A stretch of DNA of 64,000 nt from Rhizobium laguerreae (GTDB lineage Bacteria > Pseudomonadota > Alphaproteobacteria > Rhizobiales > Rhizobiaceae), in contig NZ_MRDM01000011.1 in assembly GCF_002008165.1 (NCBI RefSeq), positions 124,001 to 188,000 on the forward strand, given 5' to 3'. How positions within the stretch are numbered: the stretch's first letter is position 1; every line of letters starts with the position of its first letter. Below, piece by piece: positions 19,975 to 28,478 of this stretch. Under the pieces are notes generated by a model. It made no database searches, was not told the origin of the DNA, and worked only from the letters and a program-made list of their open reading frames with translations. A program made the translations under genes and the position numbers.

Positions 19975-21876
19975 TCAAGGCTTCGGCGCGTCCGGATTGG
20001 CCTTCAGACCGACCACCATGTAGCGGATGTTGGACCAGTTCGGACCCGAGGCCGAATAGGGATTGTCGGCGCTCGGATAGTTGGTCCAGTAGGTCGTATC
20101 GAGCGGCGCGAACTTGTTGTAGGCCATCAGCGGGATCATCGGCATTTCCTCTACGGCAAGCTTCAGGAAGTCCTGGCCGAGCTTGGCGACATCGGGCGAA
20201 TCGAAGGCGATCGACCGATTGCGCTCGATCATCTGGTCGAGACGCGGATCCTGCCAGCGCTGCAGATTGCGCGGCGGCTGGATCTGCCCGACCGGCTTGA
20301 TGAACTCCGAATGATAGCTGTCAAGGAAGAAGGAGAGGTCGGGATGACCGCCCCAGGTCTCGATGCTCCAGTAGATCGCCGCCTCGAAGTCGCCGGTGCT
20401 GAGGCGCTGGCCATTGGTCGGGCCGGCGACATCGACCTTGGTGGCGATGCCGGCTTGCGTCCATTGCTGGGCAATCACCGTGCCGGCGCGGGCAAGCGTC
20501 GGGATGGCATCGCCTTCCACCTGCAGGCGGATCGCAAAGGGCGTGCCGTCAGGCTTCACCCACTGGCGGCCGCTTTTCTTGAAGCCTGCCTTCTGCAGCA
20601 GCTCGGTTGCAGCCTGAACGTCCTTTTTCCACCAGCCGAAGCCGAATGTGCGCTGCAGCTTGGCCGGATCGGTCGGGATCTGATCGGCCCATTGGCTGCG
20701 CACCATATTGGCGATCTGCGCCGAGATGTTCGGATCGTAGGGCTTGATCTTCCGGGATCCGGTGTCGAGCTCGAAATTCGTCAGCCAGTCCTGCATCGGT
20801 GCATAATAATCGTCCGGGGCAGAACCCGTCGGTGGCGTGGCAAGGGCGGCGATATTGGCCGCGCCGCGGTAGGAGCCGAGGGCCACTTCGCGGATATCGA
20901 TCAGCAGAGCGAGAGCCCAGCGCACGTCCTTGCTGTCGAAGGGCGCCTTCTTCGTATTGAAGAGAACGGAAGGCAGCGTCGGGTCCGGATGCGCGAAAGG
21001 AAAGCCCTTTAGCCAGGAGGCCGTGCTCTTGCTGTCGCGCATGATCGAGAACATGCCCTCGGGCGCCATGTCGTTGATGACGTCGAGATTGTGGTTGCGC
21101 TGTTCGATGACGCGAGCTTCCGGATTGCCGGCCGCACGATAGACGACGTATTTGACCTCGGGTGGTTGTGCCGCAGCCAGGCCGATCGACGTGCGCTGCC
21201 AGTCGTCGCGCAGCTTCCAGATCGTCCAGTTGCCGCCCTTGTCATAGCTTTGCAGCTGGTAGGGCCCGAGCGAAACCGGCGGATTGTTGTTGAAGGACAG
21301 CGGATCTGCGGCCTTCTCGAAGACATGCTTCGGCATGATCCAGGCAGCATTCCAGCGCACGGTAAACAGCGTGTGGAAACGCGAATTCGGCTTCTTCAGA
21401 TGAAAGACGACCGTCTGCGGATCCGGATTTTCGATGCTCGCGACATTGACGGTGAAGGGCGCGCTCCAGGCCATGCCGGGATGATCGATCTGCGTCTGCA
21501 CTGTATAGACCACGTCGTCGCTGGTGAATTCGACGCCGTCGCTCCAGAAGATGCCCTTGCGCAATTTCACCGTCATCTCGGTGAAATCGGCGTTGTAGCT
21601 CGGCGGTTCGCTGGCCAGCGCATTCTGCCAGGCATCCTTGCCGCCCTCTGGATTGATGAACCACAGCGTATCGGTGGTCAGCTGCTGCAGACCGTTGAGG
21701 TTTGCCGCCGCCCCGCCGCCCGGAGCCCAGAGGTTGAACCAGTCGGCATTCTGCTGCGGCGTGCCCTGGATGATCAGCGTTTCATTGCGCGGTATGCCGG
21801 CAATGAAATCCTGCGCAAATGCCGGAAGGGCCATGAGCGACAATAAGGCAATGGCTGCATATTTACGGAACTTCAT
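19975..21876 (-). CDS. Family-5 extracellular solute-binding protein of the ABC importer
   Basis: A 633-residue periplasmic binding protein of solute-binding family 5. Residues 1-22 form a signal peptide ending in PAFA-QD. A very strong ribosome site (GAGGAGGAGG) fixes the ATG at 21876; an upstream in-frame extension to 21981 is not supported. Motifs such as VKLRKGIFWSDGVEFTSDDV and KDVRWALALLIDIREV are typical of family 5. It is larger than standard DppA, as seen in family-5 proteins that bind oligosaccharides. It is transcribed divergently from the GH39 gene, which supports a carbohydrate ligand by inference. Confidence 0.9.
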   Translation of the reverse strand: MKFRKYAAIALLSLMALPAFAQDFIAGIPRNETLIIQGTPQQNADWFNLWAPGGGAAANLNGLQQLTTDTLWFINPEGGKDAWQNALASEPPSYNADFTEMTVKLRKGIFWSDGVEFTSDDVVYTVQTQIDHPGMAWSAPFTVNVASIENPDPQTVVFHLKKPNSRFHTLFTVRWNAAWIMPKHVFEKAADPLSFNNNPPVSLGPYQLQSYDKGGNWTIWKLRDDWQRTSIGLAAAQPPEVKYVVYRAAGNPEARVIEQRNHNLDVINDMAPEGMFSIMRDSKSTASWLKGFPFAHPDPTLPSVLFNTKKAPFDSKDVRWALALLIDIREVALGSYRGAANIAALATPPTGSAPDDYYAPMQDWLTNFELDTGSRKIKPYDPNISAQIANMVRSQWADQIPTDPAKLQRTFGFGWWKKDVQAATELLQKAGFKKSGRQWVKPDGTPFAIRLQVEGDAIPTLARAGTVIAQQWTQAGIATKVDVAGPTNGQRLSTGDFEAAIYWSIETWGGHPDLSFFLDSYHSEFIKPVGQIQPPRNLQRWQDPRLDQMIERNRSIAFDSPDVAKLGQDFLKLAVEEMPMIPLMAYNKFAPLDTTYWTNYPSADNPYSASGPNWSNIRYMVVGLKANPDAPKP

Positions 21877-22229
21877 CGGATGTTCCTCCTCCTCAACTCG
21901 CTGCGGCGAGCACTTCCCGTAATCAATTGACGATGGCGTCCAGCGAACCCCTGCCTGCACGTGCCGCAGGGACACATGCACTCCTCGGCGGCGGGCGAAC
22001 TCACGCCATAGTTATCGACAATATTTTGAGAAACGGCAACTGATAATTTTGACAGGCGTAAAAAATAGCGCATTTTCAGGCATTCTTGACCCGTTGTGAC
22101 GATGGGCTTTTTTATATTATTGACAAAGAGAGCATTTCGCTTAGCTTTTGCGGCGAGCGCGGCGCGCCCTCCCAAGAGGCCGCACTTCATCACCAGACAG
22201 GTCAGCTGCTTTCGGGAGGAGGCTTTGGC
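21877..22229. promoter_or_regulatory. Divergent promoter region, binding-protein gene / GH39 gene
   Basis: A 353-bp gap between two divergent genes. Its middle part (about 22010-22130) is markedly AT-rich compared with the coding DNA. It contains TTATCGACAA (22012-22021) and TTATTGACAA (22117-22126), which resemble motifs in the second divergent region at 25.7 kb. The latter overlaps a possible -35 TTGACA (22120-22125). A long in-frame extension of the GH39 frame exists here, but the strong GGGAGGAGG ribosome site at its end argues it is leader. Confidence 0.6.
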
Positions 22230-23858
22230 ATGACCGTTCAAGAGGACACCAGGATGAGCAGCCCCTATGACGTGACAATCTCCGTTCACGCCAACCGGCC
22301 GACCGGCAAGTACGAGCCCTTGTGGAACTGGTTCGGCTACGACGAGCCGAACTACACTTACTCCCCGCACGGCAGGAAGCTGCTCAAAGAACTCACAGAA
22401 CTCAGCCCCGAGCCGCCCCGCATCCGCGCGCACAATCTTCTGACCAGCGGCGATGGCCTGCCTGCCCTCAAATGGGGTTCGACCAATGCCTATGCCGAGG
22501 ATGCGTACGGCAATCCGGTCTACGACTGGACGATCATCGACAAGATCTTCGACACCTATGTCGAAGCCGGCAACATTCCGCTGATTCAGATCGGCTTCAC
22601 GCCCGAAGCGCTATCCGATTTCGACGGTCCCTATCGCCACCAATGGGAGCCGGCCGACAAATACGCAACGATCACCACCGGCTGGACGGCCCCGCCGACG
22701 GACCTGAAGAAATGGGGCGACCTGATCGAAGCATGGGCGCGCCATCTGGCCGAAAGATATGGCGAGGACGTCGTTTCAAGCTGGCCATGGGAAGTGTGGA
22801 ACGAGCCGGACGGCCACTACTGGACCGGCACCATCCCGCAATTTTGCGAAATGTATGACGTCAGCGCCAAGGCCTTGAAGCGCGCGCTTCCGAAGGCCCG
22901 CGTCGGCGGGCCGCATACCTGCGGCGCCTTTGCCAATGAAAAGGCCCAGACCTTCCTGCGCGCCTTCCTCAAGCATGTGGTCGACAACAAGTCGCCGATC
23001 GATTTCCTCGCCTTCCACGCCAAGGGCAATCCCGTGATCTACGAGGGTCACGTGCGGATGGGCCTGCACAAGCAGCTCCGCGACATCGAGACGAACCTTG
23101 CCATCATCAATGAGTTTCCGGAACTCCGCCACCTGCCCGTGGTGATCGGCGAATCCGACCCGGAAGGCTGTGCTGCCTGCTCTGCACGCGTCCATCCCCA
23201 GAACGGTTATCGCAACGGCCCGCTCTACGGCGTCTATGTCGTCGAAAGCATGATCCGCACCTATGAGCTCGCAAGACGCGCCAACATCCACATCGAAGGC
23301 GCGGTCACCTGGGCCTTCCTCTTCGACGACCAGCCCTATTTCGACGGCTTCCGCGATCTTGCCACCAACGGCGTCGACAAGGCTGTTCTCAACGGCTTCC
23401 GCATGCTCGGCAAACTCGGCGGCGAATGGCTGGAATCGGAAAGCGATTATCGCCGTGATATCGAAGATATCATGAGCCATGGCGTTCGCGGCAAGCCCGA
23501 TGTCAATGTCGTGGCGACCCGCGACGACAAGGGTGTTTCCATTCTGCTCTGGCACTACCACGACGATGATGAAGCCGGGCCGTCCGCAGACATCACGGTC
23601 AATCTCGATGGCTGGGGCGACATGTCCGCCTCGCTCAAGCATTTCAGGATGGACGAGGAGCATTCCAACGCCTTCGGCGTCTGGAAGACAATGGGCAAGC
23701 CGCAGAATCCGACCGGCGAAGACTATGCCAGACTGGAAGCCTCGGGAAAGCTCGCCGAGATCGACGGTCAGGCGTCGGTCAAGGTTGATGACGGCAAGAT
23801 CGCCCTCAAGGTCTCCCTACCGCGTCAGGGCGTGTCTCTCCTGCGCCTCGATTGGTGA
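22230..23858 (+). CDS. GH39-family glycoside hydrolase (beta-xylosidase-like)
   Basis: A 542-residue enzyme without a signal peptide, hence cytoplasmic. It matches glycoside hydrolase family 39: RAHNLLTSGDGLPALKWGST near residues 65-85, the acid/base glutamate in EVWNEPDG near residue 190, and the likely nucleophile glutamate in VVIGESDPEG near residue 308, followed by a C-terminal beta-sandwich. GH39 enzymes remove beta-xylosyl or alpha-iduronyl groups with retention. Here it probably cleaves a glycoside imported by the divergent ABC transporter. The ATG at 22230 has the ribosome site GGGAGGAGG. Substrate not determined. Confidence 0.88.
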   Translation: MTVQEDTRMSSPYDVTISVHANRPTGKYEPLWNWFGYDEPNYTYSPHGRKLLKELTELSPEPPRIRAHNLLTSGDGLPALKWGSTNAYAEDAYGNPVYDWTIIDKIFDTYVEAGNIPLIQIGFTPEALSDFDGPYRHQWEPADKYATITTGWTAPPTDLKKWGDLIEAWARHLAERYGEDVVSSWPWEVWNEPDGHYWTGTIPQFCEMYDVSAKALKRALPKARVGGPHTCGAFANEKAQTFLRAFLKHVVDNKSPIDFLAFHAKGNPVIYEGHVRMGLHKQLRDIETNLAIINEFPELRHLPVVIGESDPEGCAACSARVHPQNGYRNGPLYGVYVVESMIRTYELARRANIHIEGAVTWAFLFDDQPYFDGFRDLATNGVDKAVLNGFRMLGKLGGEWLESESDYRRDIEDIMSHGVRGKPDVNVVATRDDKGVSILLWHYHDDDEAGPSADITVNLDGWGDMSASLKHFRMDEEHSNAFGVWKTMGKPQNPTGEDYARLEASGKLAEIDGQASVKVDDGKIALKVSLPRQGVSLLRLDW

Positions 23859-23869
23859 GCCGGTAGGCG

Positions 23870-23902
23870 AAGGGAGCGCAATCGAAAGTTTGCGCTCCCT
23901 TT
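23870..23902. terminator. Bidirectional terminator between GH39 and gntR genes
   Basis: Perfect 12-bp stem AAGGGAGCGCAA (23870-23881) with TTGCGCTCCCTT (23890-23901) and an 8-base loop, placed between the two convergent genes. T-rich on both sides only weakly (CCCTTTC one way, CCCTTCGCC the other), but the stem is very stable. Confidence 0.7.
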
Positions 23903-23914
23903 CAAACGACCCGG

Positions 23915-24586
23915 TCAACTCTCGCTGACATAGGCGAGATAACGTTTCTTGCTCGGCTGCAGATGGTCGACGCAGAGCTGGGCGAGAACCCAGTTATCCT
24001 CACCGCGCAGCATCTCAATCATCAGCCGGTGGTGCTCGTGCGAAATGCGCAACGAGCCCTTGCTCGACATCGAATTGGCGCGCACCGGCAGGCTGAGCCG
24101 CATATAGAGCTCGATCGATTGCACCAGATGCGCATTGCCGCAGGCGCCGAAGAGCGTCAGGTGAAATTTGTCGTTGGCCTCGTGCACACCCCTGAGATAG
24201 CCGGATTCGACGTGGCGACCATGCTCATCGTGCAGCGCCAGCAGTTCCTCGATCAATGCCTCGGGCGCCGGCAGCTTTATCCACAGCGCTGCCTGTCGTT
24301 GCAGCAATTCACGCACATCGTAGATTTCCTGGACCTGGCGGGCCGTCAGCGAACGCACGGTCGCCCCCTTGTTGCGCTCCCGAACGACGATGCCCATCGT
24401 CTCGAGCTGCACGATCGCCTGCCGGGCGAAATGGCGCGTGACGTGAAAGCGGGCAAGAAGCGCGTCTTCAGTAAGGCGGGTTCCGGGCGCTAGCCGCCCG
24501 AAAATGATGTCCTCCTCCAGCGCGCGGGCAATGCTTAGATCATCATGCTCTATGCCGTCTTCGCGGCTTTCGTTGAGCGTCTGCAA
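23915..24586 (-). CDS. GntR-family (FCD/FadR subfamily) transcriptional regulator
   Basis: A 223-residue regulator: N-terminal winged helix (about residues 15-80, with PGTRLTEDALLARFHVTRHF then ARQAIVQLETMGIV) and a C-terminal FCD ligand domain with the metal-binding histidine pattern (ELLALHDEH, NDKFHLTLFG, SHEHHRLMIEMLRG). The start is a TTG at 24586 with an AGAGGAG ribosome site seven bases upstream. It lies in the centre of the sugar cluster, convergent with the GH39 gene and 31 bases downstream of the Gfo/Idh gene on the same strand. It is the likely regulator of the whole cluster, responding to a sugar acid. Confidence 0.9.
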   Translation of the reverse strand: MQTLNESREDGIEHDDLSIARALEEDIIFGRLAPGTRLTEDALLARFHVTRHFARQAIVQLETMGIVVRERNKGATVRSLTARQVQEIYDVRELLQRQAALWIKLPAPEALIEELLALHDEHGRHVESGYLRGVHEANDKFHLTLFGACGNAHLVQSIELYMRLSLPVRANSMSSKGSLRISHEHHRLMIEMLRGEDNWVLAQLCVDHLQPSKKRYLAYVSES

Positions 24587-24617
24587 ATGTCATCTCCTCT
24601 GACGGCGGCAGGCCATG

Positions 24618-25643
24618 TTACAGTGGATTGCGTTCCGGGTCGAACCGGCTCAGGCGATAGATATCCTCGACAAGAGCAAGCGTCTTGATGTTATCGCCCG
24701 GCGATGTCTCCATCGCCACCTTTCCATCGAGGCTGTCGAGGAAATGCGCGATGGTCGCGTCATAGGCGCCCTGGTAGGTCTCGTCAGGATCGAAGCTTTC
24801 CCGGCGCTGCTGCGCACCCTCAGCCGAGAGCAGATTGCCATCAAGTTCGAGCGTGCCGCGCGCCCCGAAGATGCGTAAGTGATCGCGCGGCGACGGCGGC
24901 GCGCCATGCACCGCGAGATTGGCATTGATGGTGACGAGAATGCCATCGCTCGTCCGGCGCAGGACGACGCTTGCGACATCCTCCGCGACGATATCGCGAT
25001 TGCTCCTCTCAAGCCGCGCAGTGACCACCTCCAACTCGCCCAGAAGATATCTCAGCGTATCGAGATGATGGATCATGACTTCCATGACCAGCAATCGCTG
25101 CTGCGTCCGGAAAAACGGCTGGCGTATCAGCGCCGGCCTCTTTCCCTCCGCATCCGCGATCATGCCGCTGGACAGGAATTCGAACCGCACCTGGCGGATC
25201 TCGCCGGCAAGCCCCTCGTCGAGCCATGCCTTCATCCGCCGATAATAGGCGCGGAACCGCCAGTTCTCGTGGATCATCAACCTGCCCATGTTGGGAAGGC
25301 TTGCCAGCAGATCGATCGCCTCGCCATAGGAGGGTGCCAGCGGCTTCTGGCAGATGATGTCGAGGCCCTTTGCCGCCGCCAGCCGGACCAACTCGACATG
25401 GAATTCCCGCGGCGCGCAGATATCAACGGCATCGAGCTGCTCGGCATCCAGCATCGCCTGCGCACTTGTATAGTGGTGCGCGATATCGAAGGCGGCAAGC
25501 CGAGCTTCGATGGCGCTCGGCGACGGATCGGCAATCGCCACGAGCTCGGCTCGTTCCGATTGCCGCATCCATGCAGGCAGATGGTAGGCACTGACCCAGC
25601 CGGCGCCGATAATGCCGATACGCCGTCGCCCCATTCCCATCAC
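24618..25643 (-). CDS. Gfo/Idh/MocA-family sugar oxidoreductase
   Basis: A 341-residue NAD(P)-dependent oxidoreductase. The Rossmann motif GIIGAGWVSAYHLPAW lies at residues 9-24, VAIADPSPSA follows, and the conserved CQKPLAPS lysine-proline motif near residue 98 (EKP in the family) is present in the expected place, with a substrate-domain histidine in MEVMIHHLDTLRYLLGE. Such enzymes oxidise sugars at C1 or C3, or inositol. In this cluster it could convert a released sugar into its lactone. It begins with GTG at 25643, divergent from the dehydratase operon and in tandem with gntR. Confidence 0.87.
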   Translation of the reverse strand: MMGMGRRRIGIIGAGWVSAYHLPAWMRQSERAELVAIADPSPSAIEARLAAFDIAHHYTSAQAMLDAEQLDAVDICAPREFHVELVRLAAAKGLDIICQKPLAPSYGEAIDLLASLPNMGRLMIHENWRFRAYYRRMKAWLDEGLAGEIRQVRFEFLSSGMIADAEGKRPALIRQPFFRTQQRLLVMEVMIHHLDTLRYLLGELEVVTARLERSNRDIVAEDVASVVLRRTSDGILVTINANLAVHGAPPSPRDHLRIFGARGTLELDGNLLSAEGAQQRRESFDPDETYQGAYDATIAHFLDSLDGKVAMETSPGDNIKTLALVEDIYRLSRFDPERNPL

Positions 25644-25852
25644 GGCGCTTCCTCTATGTTCAATTCAATTTATCAATAATCTACCCTGTTTCACCGCAAA
25701 AGCCAATCACCTGACTGCCGAGCGAAAGCACGAATTTCGGAGATTTTCATTATATTCTATGGCGATCACGGAAGAAATCGAAAAACACGATACAATGGCG
25801 CCATCTTATTTATTGACAATCATCGGTATCCCTCTACCCTGACGCCACGGCC
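25644..25852. promoter_or_regulatory. Divergent promoter region, Gfo/Idh gene / dehydratase operon
   Basis: An AT-rich 209-bp region between divergent genes. It contains TTATCAATAA (25670-25679, close to the Gfo/Idh start) and TTATTGACAA (25810-25819, close to the dehydratase start). The second copy is identical to the one before the GH39 gene. They are candidate operators for the GntR regulator located in the cluster. Confidence 0.55.
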
Positions 25853-25882
25853 ATGGATCAATTTGGCGAGGGAGGAACAGCT

Positions 25883-27595
25883 TTGTCGAACGGTCTTCGC
25901 CGCAAGCTGACGAGTTATGGCGATCAGGGATTCTCCCTTTTCCTGCGCAAAGCATTCATCAAGGCCATGGGTTATTCGGACGATGCGCTCGACCGTCCGA
26001 TCGTCGGCATCGCCAATACCTACAGTGATTTCAATCCCTGTCACGGCAATGTGCCGCAACTCATCGAGGCAACCAAACGCGGCGTGATGCTGGCGGGTGC
26101 GATGCCCATGGTGTTTCCGACGATCTCGATCCACGAGAGCTTTGCCTCGCCGACCTCGATGTATCTGCGCAATCTGATGGCGATGGAAACGGAAGAGATG
26201 ATCCGCGCCCAGCCGATGGATGCCGTCGTCCTGATCGGCGGCTGCGACAAGACCCTGCCGGCCCAGATCATGGCGGCCGCCAGCAGCGAGATACCGGCGA
26301 TCTTCCTGCCGACCGGCCCGATGGCCGTCGGCCACCACAAGGGCGAACGGCTTGGCGCCTGTACGGATTGTCGCCGTTTCTGGGGGCGCTTCCGCGCCGG
26401 AGAGATCGACGAGGCCGAGATCGCCGAGGTCAACAACAAGCTGGCCAGCTCGATCGGCACCTGCACGGTGATGGGCACGGCGAGCACCATGGCGAACCTG
26501 ACCGAGGTCATGGGGCTCTGCCTTCCCCGCGCCGGTTCGGCACCCGCCGTCGAATCCGAACGGGTCCGCCTTGCCGAGGAGACGGGCCGTGTCGCTGCAC
26601 GTCTCGCCATGGATGAGGCTTCCCCAACCGTGCGCGATATCCTGACGCCGCAGGCAATCCGCAACGGTCTCGTCGCGCTGCAGGCGATGGGCGGCTCGAC
26701 CAATGCCGTCGTCCATCTTGCCGCAATCACCGGCCGCCTCGGCCTGCGCCTCGACATGGCCGAACTCGACCGCCTGGGCCGAAGCATTCCCCTGCTCGTC
26801 GACCTGCAGCCCTCCGGGCAGCACTACATGGAGCAGTTCCACGAGGCGGGCGGCGTCCCGGCTCTGTTGAAGGCGGTGCGCCATGAAATCGACGGCAGCG
26901 CCCCGACGGTCTATGGTAGAACGATCGGCGAAATCATCGACGATGTCGTCGACGAACCGGGCCAGACCATCATCCGCACCGTCGAGAAACCGCTAAAGCC
27001 GATCGGAACGATCGCCGTCCTGCACGGCAATCTTGCGCCGCGCGGCGCCGTCATCAAACAATCGGCTGCATCCAAGGACCTGCTCCAGCATATCGGACGC
27101 GCCGTGGTCTTCGATTCCGTCGAGGATATGACGCTGCGCATCGACAGCGACGATCTCGACGTCCATGCCGATGACATCCTGGTCCTGCGCAATGCCGGAC
27201 CAAAGGGTGCGCCCGGCATGCCGGAAGCCGGCTATCTACCCATCCCCCGCAAGCTCGCGCGGCAGGGTGTGAAGGACATGGTGCGGATTTCCGATGCTCG
27301 CATGAGCGGCACGGCCTTCGGCACGATCATCCTCCATATCGCGCCTGAGGCGGCCGATGGCGGGCCTCTGGCGATCGTCCGCACCGGCGATCGCATTCGC
27401 CTCGACGTCGAGGGCCGGCGCATCGATCTCGATATCGACCAGGCGGAATTCGATCGCCGCATGCTTGATGTCGTCAATCGGCCCTCCCCGGCCCCGGCGC
27501 GCGGCTATGCCAAGCTCTACCAGGAGCGCGTGCTCCAGGCTGACGAAGGCGCCGATTTCGACTTCCTGCAAAGCGAGGAGCTCGACGCGCGATGA
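25883..27595 (+). CDS. IlvD/Edd-family sugar-acid dehydratase
   Basis: A 570-residue dehydratase of the IlvD/Edd family, which uses an iron-sulfur cluster and Mg to dehydrate aldonic acids or dihydroxy acids. The cluster cysteines are in place: NPCHGN, GGCDKTLP and GACTDC. The C-terminal domain has PKGAPGMPEAG and MSGTAFGTIILHIAPEAADG, typical of the sugar-acid branch (arabinonate, xylonate, galactonate dehydratases). The TTG at 25883 is preceded by a strong GAGGGAGGA; the alternative ATG at 25853 has none and its first codons would themselves encode the ribosome site. Followed by a coupled hydrolase gene and an aldolase gene. Confidence 0.88.
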   Translation: MSNGLRRKLTSYGDQGFSLFLRKAFIKAMGYSDDALDRPIVGIANTYSDFNPCHGNVPQLIEATKRGVMLAGAMPMVFPTISIHESFASPTSMYLRNLMAMETEEMIRAQPMDAVVLIGGCDKTLPAQIMAAASSEIPAIFLPTGPMAVGHHKGERLGACTDCRRFWGRFRAGEIDEAEIAEVNNKLASSIGTCTVMGTASTMANLTEVMGLCLPRAGSAPAVESERVRLAEETGRVAARLAMDEASPTVRDILTPQAIRNGLVALQAMGGSTNAVVHLAAITGRLGLRLDMAELDRLGRSIPLLVDLQPSGQHYMEQFHEAGGVPALLKAVRHEIDGSAPTVYGRTIGEIIDDVVDEPGQTIIRTVEKPLKPIGTIAVLHGNLAPRGAVIKQSAASKDLLQHIGRAVVFDSVEDMTLRIDSDDLDVHADDILVLRNAGPKGAPGMPEAGYLPIPRKLARQGVKDMVRISDARMSGTAFGTIILHIAPEAADGGPLAIVRTGDRIRLDVEGRRIDLDIDQAEFDRRMLDVVNRPSPAPARGYAKLYQERVLQADEGADFDFLQSEELDAR

Positions 27596-28464
27596 GCGCC
27601 GCTGATATGGAGGCACCGCTTTGCCTGCCCCGCCGGCCGCTGACGCGGCTGCCGCGGGCGGCACTGCCGCAAGGCACGGTCGATACGCATTTCCACGTCT
27701 TTCGCGCCGGCGCCCCGCTCAACACCCCACGCAGCTACACGCCTGACATCGCGACGATTGCCGACTGGATCGAATTCTCCGGCAGCTTTGGCATCGCCAG
27801 GGGCGTATTGGTGCAGCCAAGCGTCTATGGCCTCGACAACAGGGTGCTGCTCGAGGCGCTGGCCGCCTATCCAGATCGTCTGCGTGGCATCGTCGTCATC
27901 GATCCCGAAACCGCAGAAACCGAGATAGAACGGCTCGACCGGCTCGGCGTGCGCGGCGTGCGGATCAATACGCGCAACAAGGGCGGCCTCCCACTCGCCG
28001 CCGCCAGGACACTGGCGGAAAGCATTGCCCCTCTCGGCTGGTCGCTGCAGTTGCAGATCAATCCCGAACAACTTCCCGATATTGCGGCAACGCTGTCCGG
28101 CATCCGCCTGCCCATCGTCATCGACCATCTCGGCTTCATTCCGCTTGCCAGAGAGACGAGATCATTGCATGTCGATGCGCTGAAAAGACTGATGGACAGA
28201 GCCGAGGCCTACGTCAAAGTCACCGCGCCCTATCGTCTGACGAAGGACGTGAATTACGACGGTTTTGCCGAGGTCACCTGCGCTCTTGCCGCCAGCCATG
28301 CGGAGAGGCTGCTCTGGGGCAGCGATTGGCCGCACACCGAATTGTGGGAAGGCATGCCCGATGACGCCGAGCTGGTAGAGACCATGCATGCCGCCATCGA
28401 CAACCCCGCGATTGCTGAGAAGATTTTTGTTCGAAATGCCGAAGCGCTGTTCTTCGGCCGCTGA
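27592..28464 (+). CDS. Amidohydrolase-2 / COG3618-type hydrolase, probable sugar lactonase
   Basis: A 290-residue TIM-barrel metal hydrolase. The metal motif DTHFHVF lies near residue 29, IDHLGF in the middle and the catalytic-type WGSDWPHTE near residue 243. This matches the amidohydrolase-2 group that includes pyrone-dicarboxylate lactonase and fuconolactone or rhamnonolactone hydrolases. Its ATG overlaps the dehydratase stop (ATGA). Between a sugar dehydrogenase and an aldonate dehydratase a lactonase is exactly the missing step, so that is the proposed function; specificity is inferred. Confidence 0.83.
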   Translation: MSAADMEAPLCLPRRPLTRLPRAALPQGTVDTHFHVFRAGAPLNTPRSYTPDIATIADWIEFSGSFGIARGVLVQPSVYGLDNRVLLEALAAYPDRLRGIVVIDPETAETEIERLDRLGVRGVRINTRNKGGLPLAAARTLAESIAPLGWSLQLQINPEQLPDIAATLSGIRLPIVIDHLGFIPLARETRSLHVDALKRLMDRAEAYVKVTAPYRLTKDVNYDGFAEVTCALAASHAERLLWGSDWPHTELWEGMPDDAELVETMHAAIDNPAIAEKIFVRNAEALFFGR

Positions 28465-28478
28465 ATTGGAGAGCACCA

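Noticed and set aside
17985..20300. 771-codon frame opposite the permease genes
   Set aside because: Very high Asp, Arg and Glu content without motifs; the minus strand encodes two ordinary permeases and a binding protein.
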